Source: DTU013 sp964512095
Lineage (GTDB): Bacteria; Bacillota; Clostridia; Acetivibrionales; DTU013
NCBI GenBank assembly: GCA_964512095.1
Contig: CAZEIH010000023.1
Location: 1 to 49,507, forward strand
Direction of reading: 5' to 3'
DNA length: 49,507 bases
In this document: in pieces, positions 8,284-15,828 of the stretch
How positions within the stretch are numbered: position 1 is the first letter of the stretch
Layout: each line of letters begins with the position of its first letter
The notes under the pieces: model-generated
What the model saw: only the letters and a program-made list of their open reading frames with translations
Told to the model about the DNA's origin: nothing
Databases searched by the model: none
Position numbers and translations under genes: made by a program

Positions 8284-8934
8284 ATGAAAAAGAAGGTTAC
8301 AGAAAAGCAGCAGCAGATACTCGATTTTGTAAACAAACAGGTTGAGGAAAAAGGGTATCCACCATCAGTCCGAGAAATATGCAGCGCTGTAGGATTCAAA
8401 TCCACCTCCACAGTCCATGGTTATCTGGAAAAGCTTAAGAAAAACGGACTAATTACAAAGGATCCTGCAAAGCCAAGGGCTCTGAGAGTCATTGGTGGAC
8501 AGAGAACGACACCAACTAAGGATATTGATATACAGAAGGATTACTATCCAAGAAGAGAAATGGTTGATGTTCCCATTGTCGGCAAAGTCACAGCCGGCGT
8601 ACCTATACTGGCTGTAGAAAACATTGAGGACACTTTCCCCCTGCCTGTTGATTTTGTACAAAATTCAACTACATTTATGCTTAGAGTACAGGGAGAAAGT
8701 ATGATAGAAGCAGGGATACTTGACAATGACCTTGTACTTATCAAACAGCAGCCAACTGCACAAAATGGAGAAATTGTTGTTGCGCTCATTGGAGATGAAG
8801 CTACAGTTAAAACCTTTTATAAAGAAAAGGATTATGTTAGGCTTCAGCCACAAAATAGCTACATGGATCCCATCATAGTTCGGGAAAATCTCTCAATACT
8901 TGGTAAGGTTATTGGCGTATTCAGAAGACTTTAA
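8284..8934 (+). CDS. lexA: LexA SOS repressor
   Basis: LexA represses DNA-damage genes and self-cleaves when stimulated by RecA filaments. The N-terminal winged HTH (PPSVREICSAVGFKSTSTV, residues 26-44) is followed by a linker and the S24 latent protease. Counting from ATG 8284, the cleavage bond is Ala104-Gly105 (KVTAGVP), the nucleophile is Ser139 (GESM) and the general base is Lys176 (ATVKTF), so all functional residues are present in 216 aa. ATG 8284 has AAAGGAG 9 nt upstream; an in-frame GTG at 8275 touches the ribosome site. Three LexA-box-like sites lie in the divergent region shared with the yneA-like gene. Confidence 0.97.
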   Translation: MKKKVTEKQQQILDFVNKQVEEKGYPPSVREICSAVGFKSTSTVHGYLEKLKKNGLITKDPAKPRALRVIGGQRTTPTKDIDIQKDYYPRREMVDVPIVGKVTAGVPILAVENIEDTFPLPVDFVQNSTTFMLRVQGESMIEAGILDNDLVLIKQQPTAQNGEIVVALIGDEATVKTFYKEKDYVRLQPQNSYMDPIIVRENLSILGKVIGVFRRL

Positions 8935-8943
8935 CATGGCTTG

Positions 8944-8984
8944 CAAGAAGCCCCCGCCTCTATAGGAGGCGGGAGCACGTCACT
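8944..8984 (+). mobile_element. possible solo IS200/IS605-like end hairpin
   Basis: An 8-bp GC-rich stem (CCCGCCTC 8953-8960 with GAGGCGGG 8966-8973) is set in the context GAAGCCCC...GGGAGCACGTCAC. From memory this resembles the right-end/omega-RNA hairpin of TnpB-carrying IS200/IS605 elements. No tnpA or tnpB is in the window and there is no T-tract. It may simply be a structured 3' UTR of lexA. Confidence 0.35.
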
Positions 8985-9011
8985 ACTGACATTGTAAATA
9001 ATACATAATTC

Positions 9012-9056
9012 AAAAAAGAGGTTCCGCACAATAAGGATTGTTTAGACCTCTTTTTT
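9012..9056. terminator. bidirectional terminator between lexA and hfq
   Basis: AAAAAAGAGGT (9012-9022) pairs with ACCTCTTTTTT (9046-9056), giving an A-tract/T-tract hairpin usable from both convergent genes. Confidence 0.8.
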
Positions 9057-9179
9057 ACTTCTTTGCGAGTCCTGATTACTCTCATTTTATGTAAAACAAC
9101 TATATGTATCTACATTATTCATTCAAGCGCCTATTCAGACAGGCAAACACGTTAACAGGCTATAAGTATTAGACTTCAT

Positions 9180-9419
9180 TTATTCCCTGTTATCATTAAA
9201 AATGAAATTTACCAGCTTCATTGGGCTGATGGTAGAAATAGCATGTTTATAAACCAGCTGTTGCCTCCCGTCAGTATCAAGGACTACTGTGAAATTGTCA
9301 AAGCCTTTAACCAAGCCCTTCAGCTGAAAACCATTGGTAAGGTAAATAGTCACGGGAATGTGTTCCTTCCTTACCTGATTTAAAAATACATCCTGCAAAT
9401 TAATATTAGCCTTATTCAC
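9180..9419 (-). CDS. hfq: RNA chaperone Hfq
   Basis: This 79-aa Sm-like protein forms a hexameric ring that binds U-rich and A-rich RNA. Seen: Sm1 (VTIYLTNGFQLKGLVKGFDNFTVVLD) and Sm2 with the YKHAISTISP strand, the Gram-positive equivalent of the YKHA motif. It starts at GTG 9419 with AAGGAGG 8 nt upstream. It lies downstream of miaA, the order also found in Proteobacteria and many Firmicutes. It ends the nagZ-to-hfq minus-strand run ahead of the terminator at 9012-9056. Confidence 0.96.
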   Translation of the reverse strand: MNKANINLQDVFLNQVRKEHIPVTIYLTNGFQLKGLVKGFDNFTVVLDTDGRQQLVYKHAISTISPMKLVNFIFNDNRE

Positions 9420-9492
9420 CTATATATCCTCCTTAATTATATAATCCTTACCAAATCCATCTGATATAAAAACAGTAAGAATCAATTTTATT

Positions 9493-10437
9493 CTACAAGA
9501 TAATTCCATATTTTGCAATACAAAGTTGAATTATTTTTTCGGCTAGCCCCCTTATATCCGTTTTTTCATCTATATTCAGCCAGTTTATTTCCTGGATTCT
9601 TCTAAACCAGGTTAATTGCCTTTTTGCGTAACGCCTTGTGTCTCTTTTCAGGATATCAATTGTTTCCTCTAATGTTTTCTCGCCTTTTAGGTGCTCTATT
9701 ACTTCCTTATAGCCTATGGCCTGCATCGAAGTTGTTTCCTTGCCGTAACCCCTTTCCATCAGTTGCCTGACTTCATCAATCAAGCCGTCAGTAATCATTT
9801 TTTCAACACGAGCATTAATTCGACTATAGAGCTTTTCCCTATCCCAGTTCAATGCGAAAACAATGTATCTATAAGGAGCAGGTTCCATTCTTGACACTTT
9901 AACATGTTCAGATATTGTTTTATTTGTATGAGTGTATACTTCAATTCCCCTGATAACCCTTTTAACATCATTTTCATGTACCTTCAATGCTGCCTCAGGA
10001 TCCATCTCAAGAAATCTTTCATACAAATATCTATTGCCCTTTTCTTCTGCTTCTTTCTTTAGTGACGCTCTAAGCTCCTCGTCACATATAGTCTCTGAAA
10101 AATTAATATTATACAACAGTGAATTGATATAAAGTCCTGTACCGCCTGTAACTACGGGATGCCTTCCGTCTTTAATTACTGTGTCAATGTAAGCCAATGC
10201 ATGCTCTCTGTATCGTGCAACACTGAAATTCTCATCAGGATCTACTTCATCTATCATATAATGCCTGATACCCGATCTTTCATTTTCATCCGGTTTGGCA
10301 GTACCAATATCCATATATCTATATATCTGCATAGAATCAGCAGAAATGATACTTCCGTTTATCAGCTTGGCCAGTTCTATAGATAATCCAGTCTTTCCGG
10401 ATGCCGTCGGGCCTGCAATTATTATAACAGGCTCCAT
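9493..10437 (-). CDS. miaA: tRNA dimethylallyltransferase MiaA
   Basis: MiaA adds a dimethylallyl group to N6 of A37 in tRNAs reading UNN codons, producing i6A, the substrate of MiaB encoded upstream in the same run. The P-loop IIAGPTASGKTGLS is at residues 5-18. The SADSMQIYRYMDIGTAKP segment binds substrate and GGTGLYINSLLY follows; the C-terminal ARRYAKRQLTWFRR-type motif (RRYAKRQLTWFRR) is intact. Length (314 aa) is normal. It lies between mutL and hfq. Confidence 0.97.
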   Translation of the reverse strand: MEPVIIIAGPTASGKTGLSIELAKLINGSIISADSMQIYRYMDIGTAKPDENERSGIRHYMIDEVDPDENFSVARYREHALAYIDTVIKDGRHPVVTGGTGLYINSLLYNINFSETICDEELRASLKKEAEEKGNRYLYERFLEMDPEAALKVHENDVKRVIRGIEVYTHTNKTISEHVKVSRMEPAPYRYIVFALNWDREKLYSRINARVEKMITDGLIDEVRQLMERGYGKETTSMQAIGYKEVIEHLKGEKTLEETIDILKRDTRRYAKRQLTWFRRIQEINWLNIDEKTDIRGLAEKIIQLCIAKYGIIL

Positions 10438-10487
10438 TAAGGTTCGCTCCCCCCTCTACCTACAAATTGTACCCAGTACATAAGTGT

Positions 10488-12482
10488 TTATACAATGCGC
10501 TTGAACAATTTTTCCAGTTCATAACGTCTTAGCTTAAGTATCGCAGGACGACCATGAGGACATGTATAAGGGTTTTCAAGGGATTCTAGCTTTTGAAGCA
10601 ATGCCTGGATTTCTCGTGGGTCTAACTTTTTATGTGCTTTGATTGCTGATCTGCAAGCCATGCGGTATAGAGCCTCATCAGCGACAGCTCTTTTCTCTGC
10701 GTTGCTTCCACTCATAATAAAGTCCAGTATCTCAAGAAAACCTTCCTTTACAGCGCCTCCGTCATCAATAAATGGAGCTGAACGCAGAATAATTGAGTTC
10801 GCTCCAAAGCTCTCAAACGAAAAACCAAGCTTTTCAAATAAGTCCGACTCGCTTAATGCGAATTGGTATTCACTACTTGTAAGGTCGACATGAATTACTG
10901 ACATCAGCATTTGTGAAAAGGGCAGGTTTTTTTCGTACCCCTCCTTCAATTCTTCATACCTTATTCTCTCATGGGCGGCGTGCTGGTCTAAAAGATATAG
11001 CTCATCCTCTCCCTCAAGCATTATATATGTTGAAAATGCCTGACCTATAATCCGTGTGTTCGCAAACAAGTCATGGTAATCCTTTTTATCAACCGACTGC
11101 TTATCGCCATCAGGCATCTCCTGATGTTCATTTAGGACCACCCCCTCATTAATTCCTTCCATGCTCGCTACTTTGTGTAAATCTTCAGCAACAATAGGTT
11201 CTTTATCCATCTGATTTTTCATGCTGTAGCTACTATCAGCCGACATCTCAAGACACTCCGGAGCTACTTCACCCTGTGATTCTTTAACTAAATTCCCCGA
11301 TATGGCCGCCTCTCGCTTTTTTTCAAGCTCCCTTTTCACCCATTGGAATTCCTGCTGACTATATGAGGGATTTACATTATTTGACTTATAAGCAGCTCGG
11401 TCTGAAGGCCTTCGACTATCCTGATAATTGTGATTATCTGTTAGCTTGTATGAATTATCCGATTTTCCGGCATTAGGCAAGGTTCTGATACCAGACTGAG
11501 ACAGCAGTGCATTGTTAATTCCATGGTAAACTGCCCTGAAAACATCCTGGTCATTTGAAAACTTTACCTCCATTTTCGAAGGGTGCACATTAACGTCCAC
11601 ATTAGTTGGATTTATTTCAATATCTAGTAATACAAAGGGATATTTATTTTTCATAAGGAATGTGGAATAGGCCTTGTCAATTGCAGAGGTTATAGTTTTA
11701 TTCCTCACATAGCGTTTGTTAATAAATATTGATTGATGATTCCTGTTTGAACGAGCAATATCAGCCTTTCCGACATATCCCTTTATTCTGAAATTTTCAT
11801 CCTGGTAATCCACCTCCAGCAACTGCCTGGTAGTTTCTTGGCCATATACACTAAACACTGTGCTTTTAAGGTCGCCATTGCCAGGGGTCTGCAATGCTCT
11901 TTTGCCCGAGTTAACCAGTGTGAAGGAAATCTCAGGGTGGGAAAAGGAAATCCGACTAAGGATGTCTATAATGTATCCTGCTTCAGTGGTATCCTTTTTC
12001 AAAAACTTATATCGAGCCGGAGTATTAAAAAACAACTCACTTACTGTTATGGACGTACCAACAGGACATCCCACAGGACTAACATCTGTTACACAGCCTC
12101 CCGTAACTGTGATAGACACCCCCTGCACTGAATCTTTGACTCTAGTCACAAGCTGTACAGTGGATACAGCGGCGATGCTTGCCAAGGCTTCGCCTCTGAA
12201 ACCCATACTGGTTATGGACTCCAGATCGTCAGCTCTTCTGATTTTACTTGTGGCATGTCGCTCAAATGCAATCTCCACATCATCTTCTGTCATACCACAG
12301 CCGTTATCTGTTATCCTGATAAAAGAGATACCTCCGTTTCGTATCTCCACACTTATGCTTGTGGCCCCTGCATCAATGGAGTTCTCCACCAACTCCTTTA
12401 TAACAGAAGCAGGCCTTTCCACTACCTCACCTGCAGCTATTTTATTGGCCGTGTTCTCGTCAAGGATAATAATTTTGCCCAT
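10488..12482 (-). CDS. mutL: DNA mismatch repair protein MutL
   Basis: MutL couples MutS mismatch recognition to strand incision. The N-terminal GHKL ATPase has VVERPASVIKELVENSIDAG, DNGCGM and GFRGEALASIA. A variable linker spans about residues 340-460. The C-terminal domain carries the endonuclease motif DQHAAHERI near residue 500 and the metal-site motif CPHGRP near the end. It is therefore the nicking type of MutL found in bacteria lacking MutH. The start lies 2 nt after the mutS stop with AGAAAGGG upstream, so the two are translationally coupled. Confidence 0.97.
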   Translation of the reverse strand: MGKIIILDENTANKIAAGEVVERPASVIKELVENSIDAGATSISVEIRNGGISFIRITDNGCGMTEDDVEIAFERHATSKIRRADDLESITSMGFRGEALASIAAVSTVQLVTRVKDSVQGVSITVTGGCVTDVSPVGCPVGTSITVSELFFNTPARYKFLKKDTTEAGYIIDILSRISFSHPEISFTLVNSGKRALQTPGNGDLKSTVFSVYGQETTRQLLEVDYQDENFRIKGYVGKADIARSNRNHQSIFINKRYVRNKTITSAIDKAYSTFLMKNKYPFVLLDIEINPTNVDVNVHPSKMEVKFSNDQDVFRAVYHGINNALLSQSGIRTLPNAGKSDNSYKLTDNHNYQDSRRPSDRAAYKSNNVNPSYSQQEFQWVKRELEKKREAAISGNLVKESQGEVAPECLEMSADSSYSMKNQMDKEPIVAEDLHKVASMEGINEGVVLNEHQEMPDGDKQSVDKKDYHDLFANTRIIGQAFSTYIMLEGEDELYLLDQHAAHERIRYEELKEGYEKNLPFSQMLMSVIHVDLTSSEYQFALSESDLFEKLGFSFESFGANSIILRSAPFIDDGGAVKEGFLEILDFIMSGSNAEKRAVADEALYRMACRSAIKAHKKLDPREIQALLQKLESLENPYTCPHGRPAILKLRRYELEKLFKRIV

Positions 12483-12484
12483 AT

Positions 12485-15100
12485 TTAGCCCTTTCTAGTT
12501 TTTTGCTGAAGTCTATATAAAACATTCATTGCGTCCAGTGGCGTTATGGCAGACACGTCAAGTGTTTTTAACTCCTCCAGCACTTCTTTCCCCATTTTTT
12601 CTTCATTGCCCTGAGGAATAAATAACTCCACCTGCCCATCGAGTTTTGGCTTTTTACGCCTTGCACGCTGTTTGCTAATATCGGCGTCCTCAAGCTCCTT
12701 AAGCAGTTCCTTCGCCCTGTCTATAACTAATTGGGGCAGCCCCGCCAGCTTGGCCACTTGTATACCATAGCTTCCATCAGCGCCTCCTCTGATAATTTTT
12801 CTAAGGAAAATTATATCGTCGCCCTTTTCTTTAATTGCAATACAGTAGTTTTTTATTCCCGACAGTTTGCCCTCAAGCTCAGTAAGCTCATGATAATGGG
12901 TGGCAAAAAGCGTTCTGCTCCCGACCTTCTCCTGGTCGGAAATGTATTCTATGACAGACCAGGCTATACTAAGACCATCAAAGGTACTTGTACCTCTTCC
13001 TATTTCATCAAGTACTAGCAGGCTTCTAGCCGTAGCGTTTTCCAGTATTCCTGCAACCTCGGACATCTCTACCATAAATGTGCTTTGACCCGCTGCCAGG
13101 TCATCAGATGCTCCGACCCTTGTAAATATCCTGTCAGCAATACCAATAACCGCGGCCTCTGCTGGAACGAAGCTGCCTATTTGCGCCATAAGTAGGATTA
13201 GAGCAACCTGCCTCATATATGTTGATTTACCTGCCATATTAGGGCCTGTTATGATGGAGAGTCTATTTTCATCCATATCCAAAATAGTATCATTTGGTAC
13301 AAATGCTCCTGACTCCAGCATTTTTTCAACTACAGGATGCCTGCCTCCTTCTATCTTAATAAGGCCTTCATCATTGACCACAGGCTTACAGAATTTTTCC
13401 CTATCTGCCACCTCAGCCAAAGAGCATAATACATCAAGCCTGGCAATACATGAAGCAGTTGTTTTTATCCTACCTACTTCAGATGCGACAGCTTCGCGAA
13501 TCTCCGTAAACAACTGATATTCCAACTCTGTAATCTTGTTTTCTGCGCCCAGTATTTTTTCTTCCATTTCCTTAAGCTCTTGAGTAACATACCTCTCGCA
13601 GTTTGCTAGTGTCTGTTTTCTTATGTACTCCTGAGGTACCAAATCATAATAAGATTTTGTGACCTCCAGGTAATATCCAAATACCTTATTAAAGCCTATC
13701 TTTAAATTCTTTATATTGGTCCTTTCTCTTTCATCAGCTTCCAGGGATGCCATCCATTGCTTACCATTGGCTGTTGCATCTCTTAGGCTGTCCACTTCTT
13801 CATTATACTCCTGCTTAATTATGCCTCCATCCTTAACAGATATTGGCGGTTCGTCGTTTATTGAGCTTTCAATCAATGTGGTAATATCATCAACAGCCTC
13901 CATCATGCTATTAATCTGCAGAACTGCAGTGGAACCGCAGGCTTCTAAAATACCTTTAATATAAGGCACCTGTCCCAAAGAGTTTTTAATGGCAATTAGA
14001 TCCCTACAGTTGGCATTTCCTATAACCACCTTACTAATTAATCTTTCTATATCGTAAACTCTTTTTAGAAGCTCTCTCAATTCCATTCGAACCATAAACT
14101 TGTCTGCCAGCTCAGCTACCGCTTCAAGACGGTCGTTTATATCTCCGGTGCTCACCAAAGGCTGCTCCACCCAACGTCTAAGTGTCCTTGCTCCCATGGA
14201 TGTCATTGTTTTGTCCAAAACCCAAAGCAGTGTACCCTTTCGGGCCTTTTCTCGCATTGTTTCTGTAAGCTCCAGATTCCTTCTGGTGGCTATATCAATC
14301 ATCATGTATTCTTCAAGCTTGTATGGATTAATATGCCTGATATGTTCCAAGCTAGCCTTCTGCGTCTGCTCAAGATAATAGAGCAATGCGCCGCTGGCAT
14401 TTAGTGAAAGCTCAGACAAATCATCAGGCAGCATTCCTTGTCCCATTCTTTGCTGAATAAGGTCAAGACAAAAGCTGTCATCAAAATACTGATCATCCAA
14501 AGCTGATATGTATGAATTAAACCGCTTTTTCAGCTGAGCCATTCCATCTTCCGATGCCATAAGGGCATTATTTGTAATGATTTCAGCTGGCGAATACTTT
14601 GCTGTCTCATCAAGAAGCTTTCCTAGTGTATTACCCCAAGTAATCCTTGTAGTGGAAAAATCACCTGTTGATATATCAACGGCAGCAAAACCATACATGT
14701 GACCCTTTGCATATATTGACACCAGGTAGTTGTTCTTCTTTTCATCAAGCATGGAGGCATCAGTAATGGTTCCAGGTGTCACAACCCTTGTAACCTCTCT
14801 TCGCACCATTCCTTTTGCCTGAGAAGGATCTTCCATTTGCTCACATATTGCTACCTTATAGCCTTTTGAAATAAGCCTTGATATATACCCATCCACTGCA
14901 TGAAAGGGCACTCCGCACATGGGAGCCCTTTCCTCCAGGCCACAATCACGTCCAGTAAGCGCTATCTCCAGCTCGCGGGATGCAAGTACTGCATCGTCGA
15001 AAAACATTTCATAAAAATCCCCGAGCCTATATAAGAGAATACAATCCTTGTATTGCTCCTTTGTATCTACATAGTGTTGCATCATTGGTGATAAAGCCAA
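12485..15100 (-). CDS. mutS: DNA mismatch repair protein MutS
   Basis: MutS recognises mismatches and small loops. Seen: the N-terminal mismatch-binding motif GDFYEMFFDDA (Phe-x-Glu retained), connector and lever regions, Walker A TGPNMAGKSTYMRQ near residue 620, Walker B SLLVLDEIGRGTSTFDG and the C-terminal helix-turn-helix region. The frame is open to GTG 15115, but no ribosome site precedes that codon. TTG 15100 has AGTGAGGT about 9 nt upstream and gives the usual short N-terminus (ALSPMMQHY), so it is preferred with moderate certainty. Copy B of the hairpin repeat ends only 4 bp before the GTG, which may have replaced the original upstream region. Confidence 0.95.
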   Translation of the reverse strand: MALSPMMQHYVDTKEQYKDCILLYRLGDFYEMFFDDAVLASRELEIALTGRDCGLEERAPMCGVPFHAVDGYISRLISKGYKVAICEQMEDPSQAKGMVRREVTRVVTPGTITDASMLDEKKNNYLVSIYAKGHMYGFAAVDISTGDFSTTRITWGNTLGKLLDETAKYSPAEIITNNALMASEDGMAQLKKRFNSYISALDDQYFDDSFCLDLIQQRMGQGMLPDDLSELSLNASGALLYYLEQTQKASLEHIRHINPYKLEEYMMIDIATRRNLELTETMREKARKGTLLWVLDKTMTSMGARTLRRWVEQPLVSTGDINDRLEAVAELADKFMVRMELRELLKRVYDIERLISKVVIGNANCRDLIAIKNSLGQVPYIKGILEACGSTAVLQINSMMEAVDDITTLIESSINDEPPISVKDGGIIKQEYNEEVDSLRDATANGKQWMASLEADERERTNIKNLKIGFNKVFGYYLEVTKSYYDLVPQEYIRKQTLANCERYVTQELKEMEEKILGAENKITELEYQLFTEIREAVASEVGRIKTTASCIARLDVLCSLAEVADREKFCKPVVNDEGLIKIEGGRHPVVEKMLESGAFVPNDTILDMDENRLSIITGPNMAGKSTYMRQVALILLMAQIGSFVPAEAAVIGIADRIFTRVGASDDLAAGQSTFMVEMSEVAGILENATARSLLVLDEIGRGTSTFDGLSIAWSVIEYISDQEKVGSRTLFATHYHELTELEGKLSGIKNYCIAIKEKGDDIIFLRKIIRGGADGSYGIQVAKLAGLPQLVIDRAKELLKELEDADISKQRARRKKPKLDGQVELFIPQGNEEKMGKEVLEELKTLDVSAITPLDAMNVLYRLQQKTRKG

Positions 15101-15118
15101 ACCTACCGACCTCACTTT

Positions 15119-15215
15119 ATCTATGTCTTCAAAAACCGCTGACCTTATAGGTCGACTATGAATGAAGACGAATTAAACTTCAATCTCTAACTGACTCCCT
15201 GAGCAAAGCGAATTG
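15119..15215 (-). repeat. intergenic hairpin repeat, copy B
   Basis: Read on the minus strand, this aligns along about 97 bp with copy A (7683-7780). Conserved blocks include AGTCAG, TTAGAG, GTCTTCATTCAT and CGACCTATA. The distal hairpin arm has decayed so that only GTCTTCA/TGAAGAC still pairs. It lies between ymcA and mutS. Confidence 0.7.
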
Positions 15216-15224
15216 ACTGTTTTA

Positions 15225-15611
15225 CTAGTGTGAGCTGCAACCCCCGCCGCAAGAAGAACAATTTGAAGGGGAGCATTCCTGGCCTGTCACAGCAAATGCA
15301 ATAATATCATTTATATTTTTCATTAATCCGTCAAATTCGTCCTTAGCCTCTAGGTACTCATGGGTCAAAGGATATTCATCTATTTCCTTTTGCTTATCCA
15401 ACAGCATATCCCTAATATCCTTTAGCTCCACTTCTACGCTTTTTTCCCTTGTTGCCTTTATCAATACTAGCTGAAGCTGCCTCTGATCCTCTAGCAGCAT
15501 CATCCCCTTCTCATCATTTTCCAGAGCCATCTCAGCATTCTTGAGTCTTTTTATCATAGCAGAATCAGCTAACAGCTCCCCTAACTCTTTTGCTTTTATT
15601 AATACGTCCAT
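15225..15611 (-). CDS. ymcA: YlbF/YmcA (Ric) family regulator with Cys-rich tail
   Basis: The 128-aa helical protein has the YlbF/YmcA fold (LGELLADSAMIKRLKNAEMA; YPLTHEYLEAKDEFDGLM). It sits directly downstream of miaB, as ymcA does in Bacillus. There, YmcA, YlbF and YaaT form the Fe-S-containing Ric complex that works with RNase Y in mRNA maturation. The C-terminus (CSPSNCSSCGGGCSSH) carries four cysteines and could bind a cluster. GGAGG precedes the ATG by about 8 nt. rny occurs in this window, but at a distant site. YlbF and YmcA are hard to tell apart without a tree. Confidence 0.82.
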   Translation of the reverse strand: MDVLIKAKELGELLADSAMIKRLKNAEMALENDEKGMMLLEDQRQLQLVLIKATREKSVEVELKDIRDMLLDKQKEIDEYPLTHEYLEAKDEFDGLMKNINDIIAFAVTGQECSPSNCSSCGGGCSSH

Positions 15612-15624
15612 CCATTTGTCCTCC

Positions 15625-15823
15625 GTTCAATTTCCAATGGGGGCAGGCCCCCATACCCCCTCGCTACGGGCGAAATGAATTCGCCCTACGCTACACTCCG
15701 TGCGCCACGCCTAAACGTGGCGTTTGAACAACGTCAGCGGGAGATTGTACTCGCCACTGACAGCTTTATCAATCGGTAACCCCCACCTAAGAGGAGGGGG
15801 ACTGTGACATTGTTCAATTTCCA
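15625..15823. mobile_element. 175-bp structured insertion with 12-bp direct repeats (MITE-like)
   Basis: GTTCAATTTCCA occurs at 15625-15636 and again at 15812-15823, like a target-site duplication. The enclosed 15637-15811 is an unbroken series of hairpins: GGGGG/CCCCC at the left end, GGGCGAA/TTCGCCC, CGCCACG/CGTGGCG, a GTCAG/CTGAC long stem, and CCCCC/GGGGG at the right end. There is no ORF. It separates the miaB stop from the ymcA ribosome site; removing it would restore a spacing of about 30 bp. Confidence 0.65.
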
Positions 15824-15828
15824 TATAG

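Noticed and set aside
11860..12498. 212-aa plus-strand open frame opposite mutL
   Set aside because: It is a mirror of the conserved MutL ATPase domain with no ribosome site or family resemblance.
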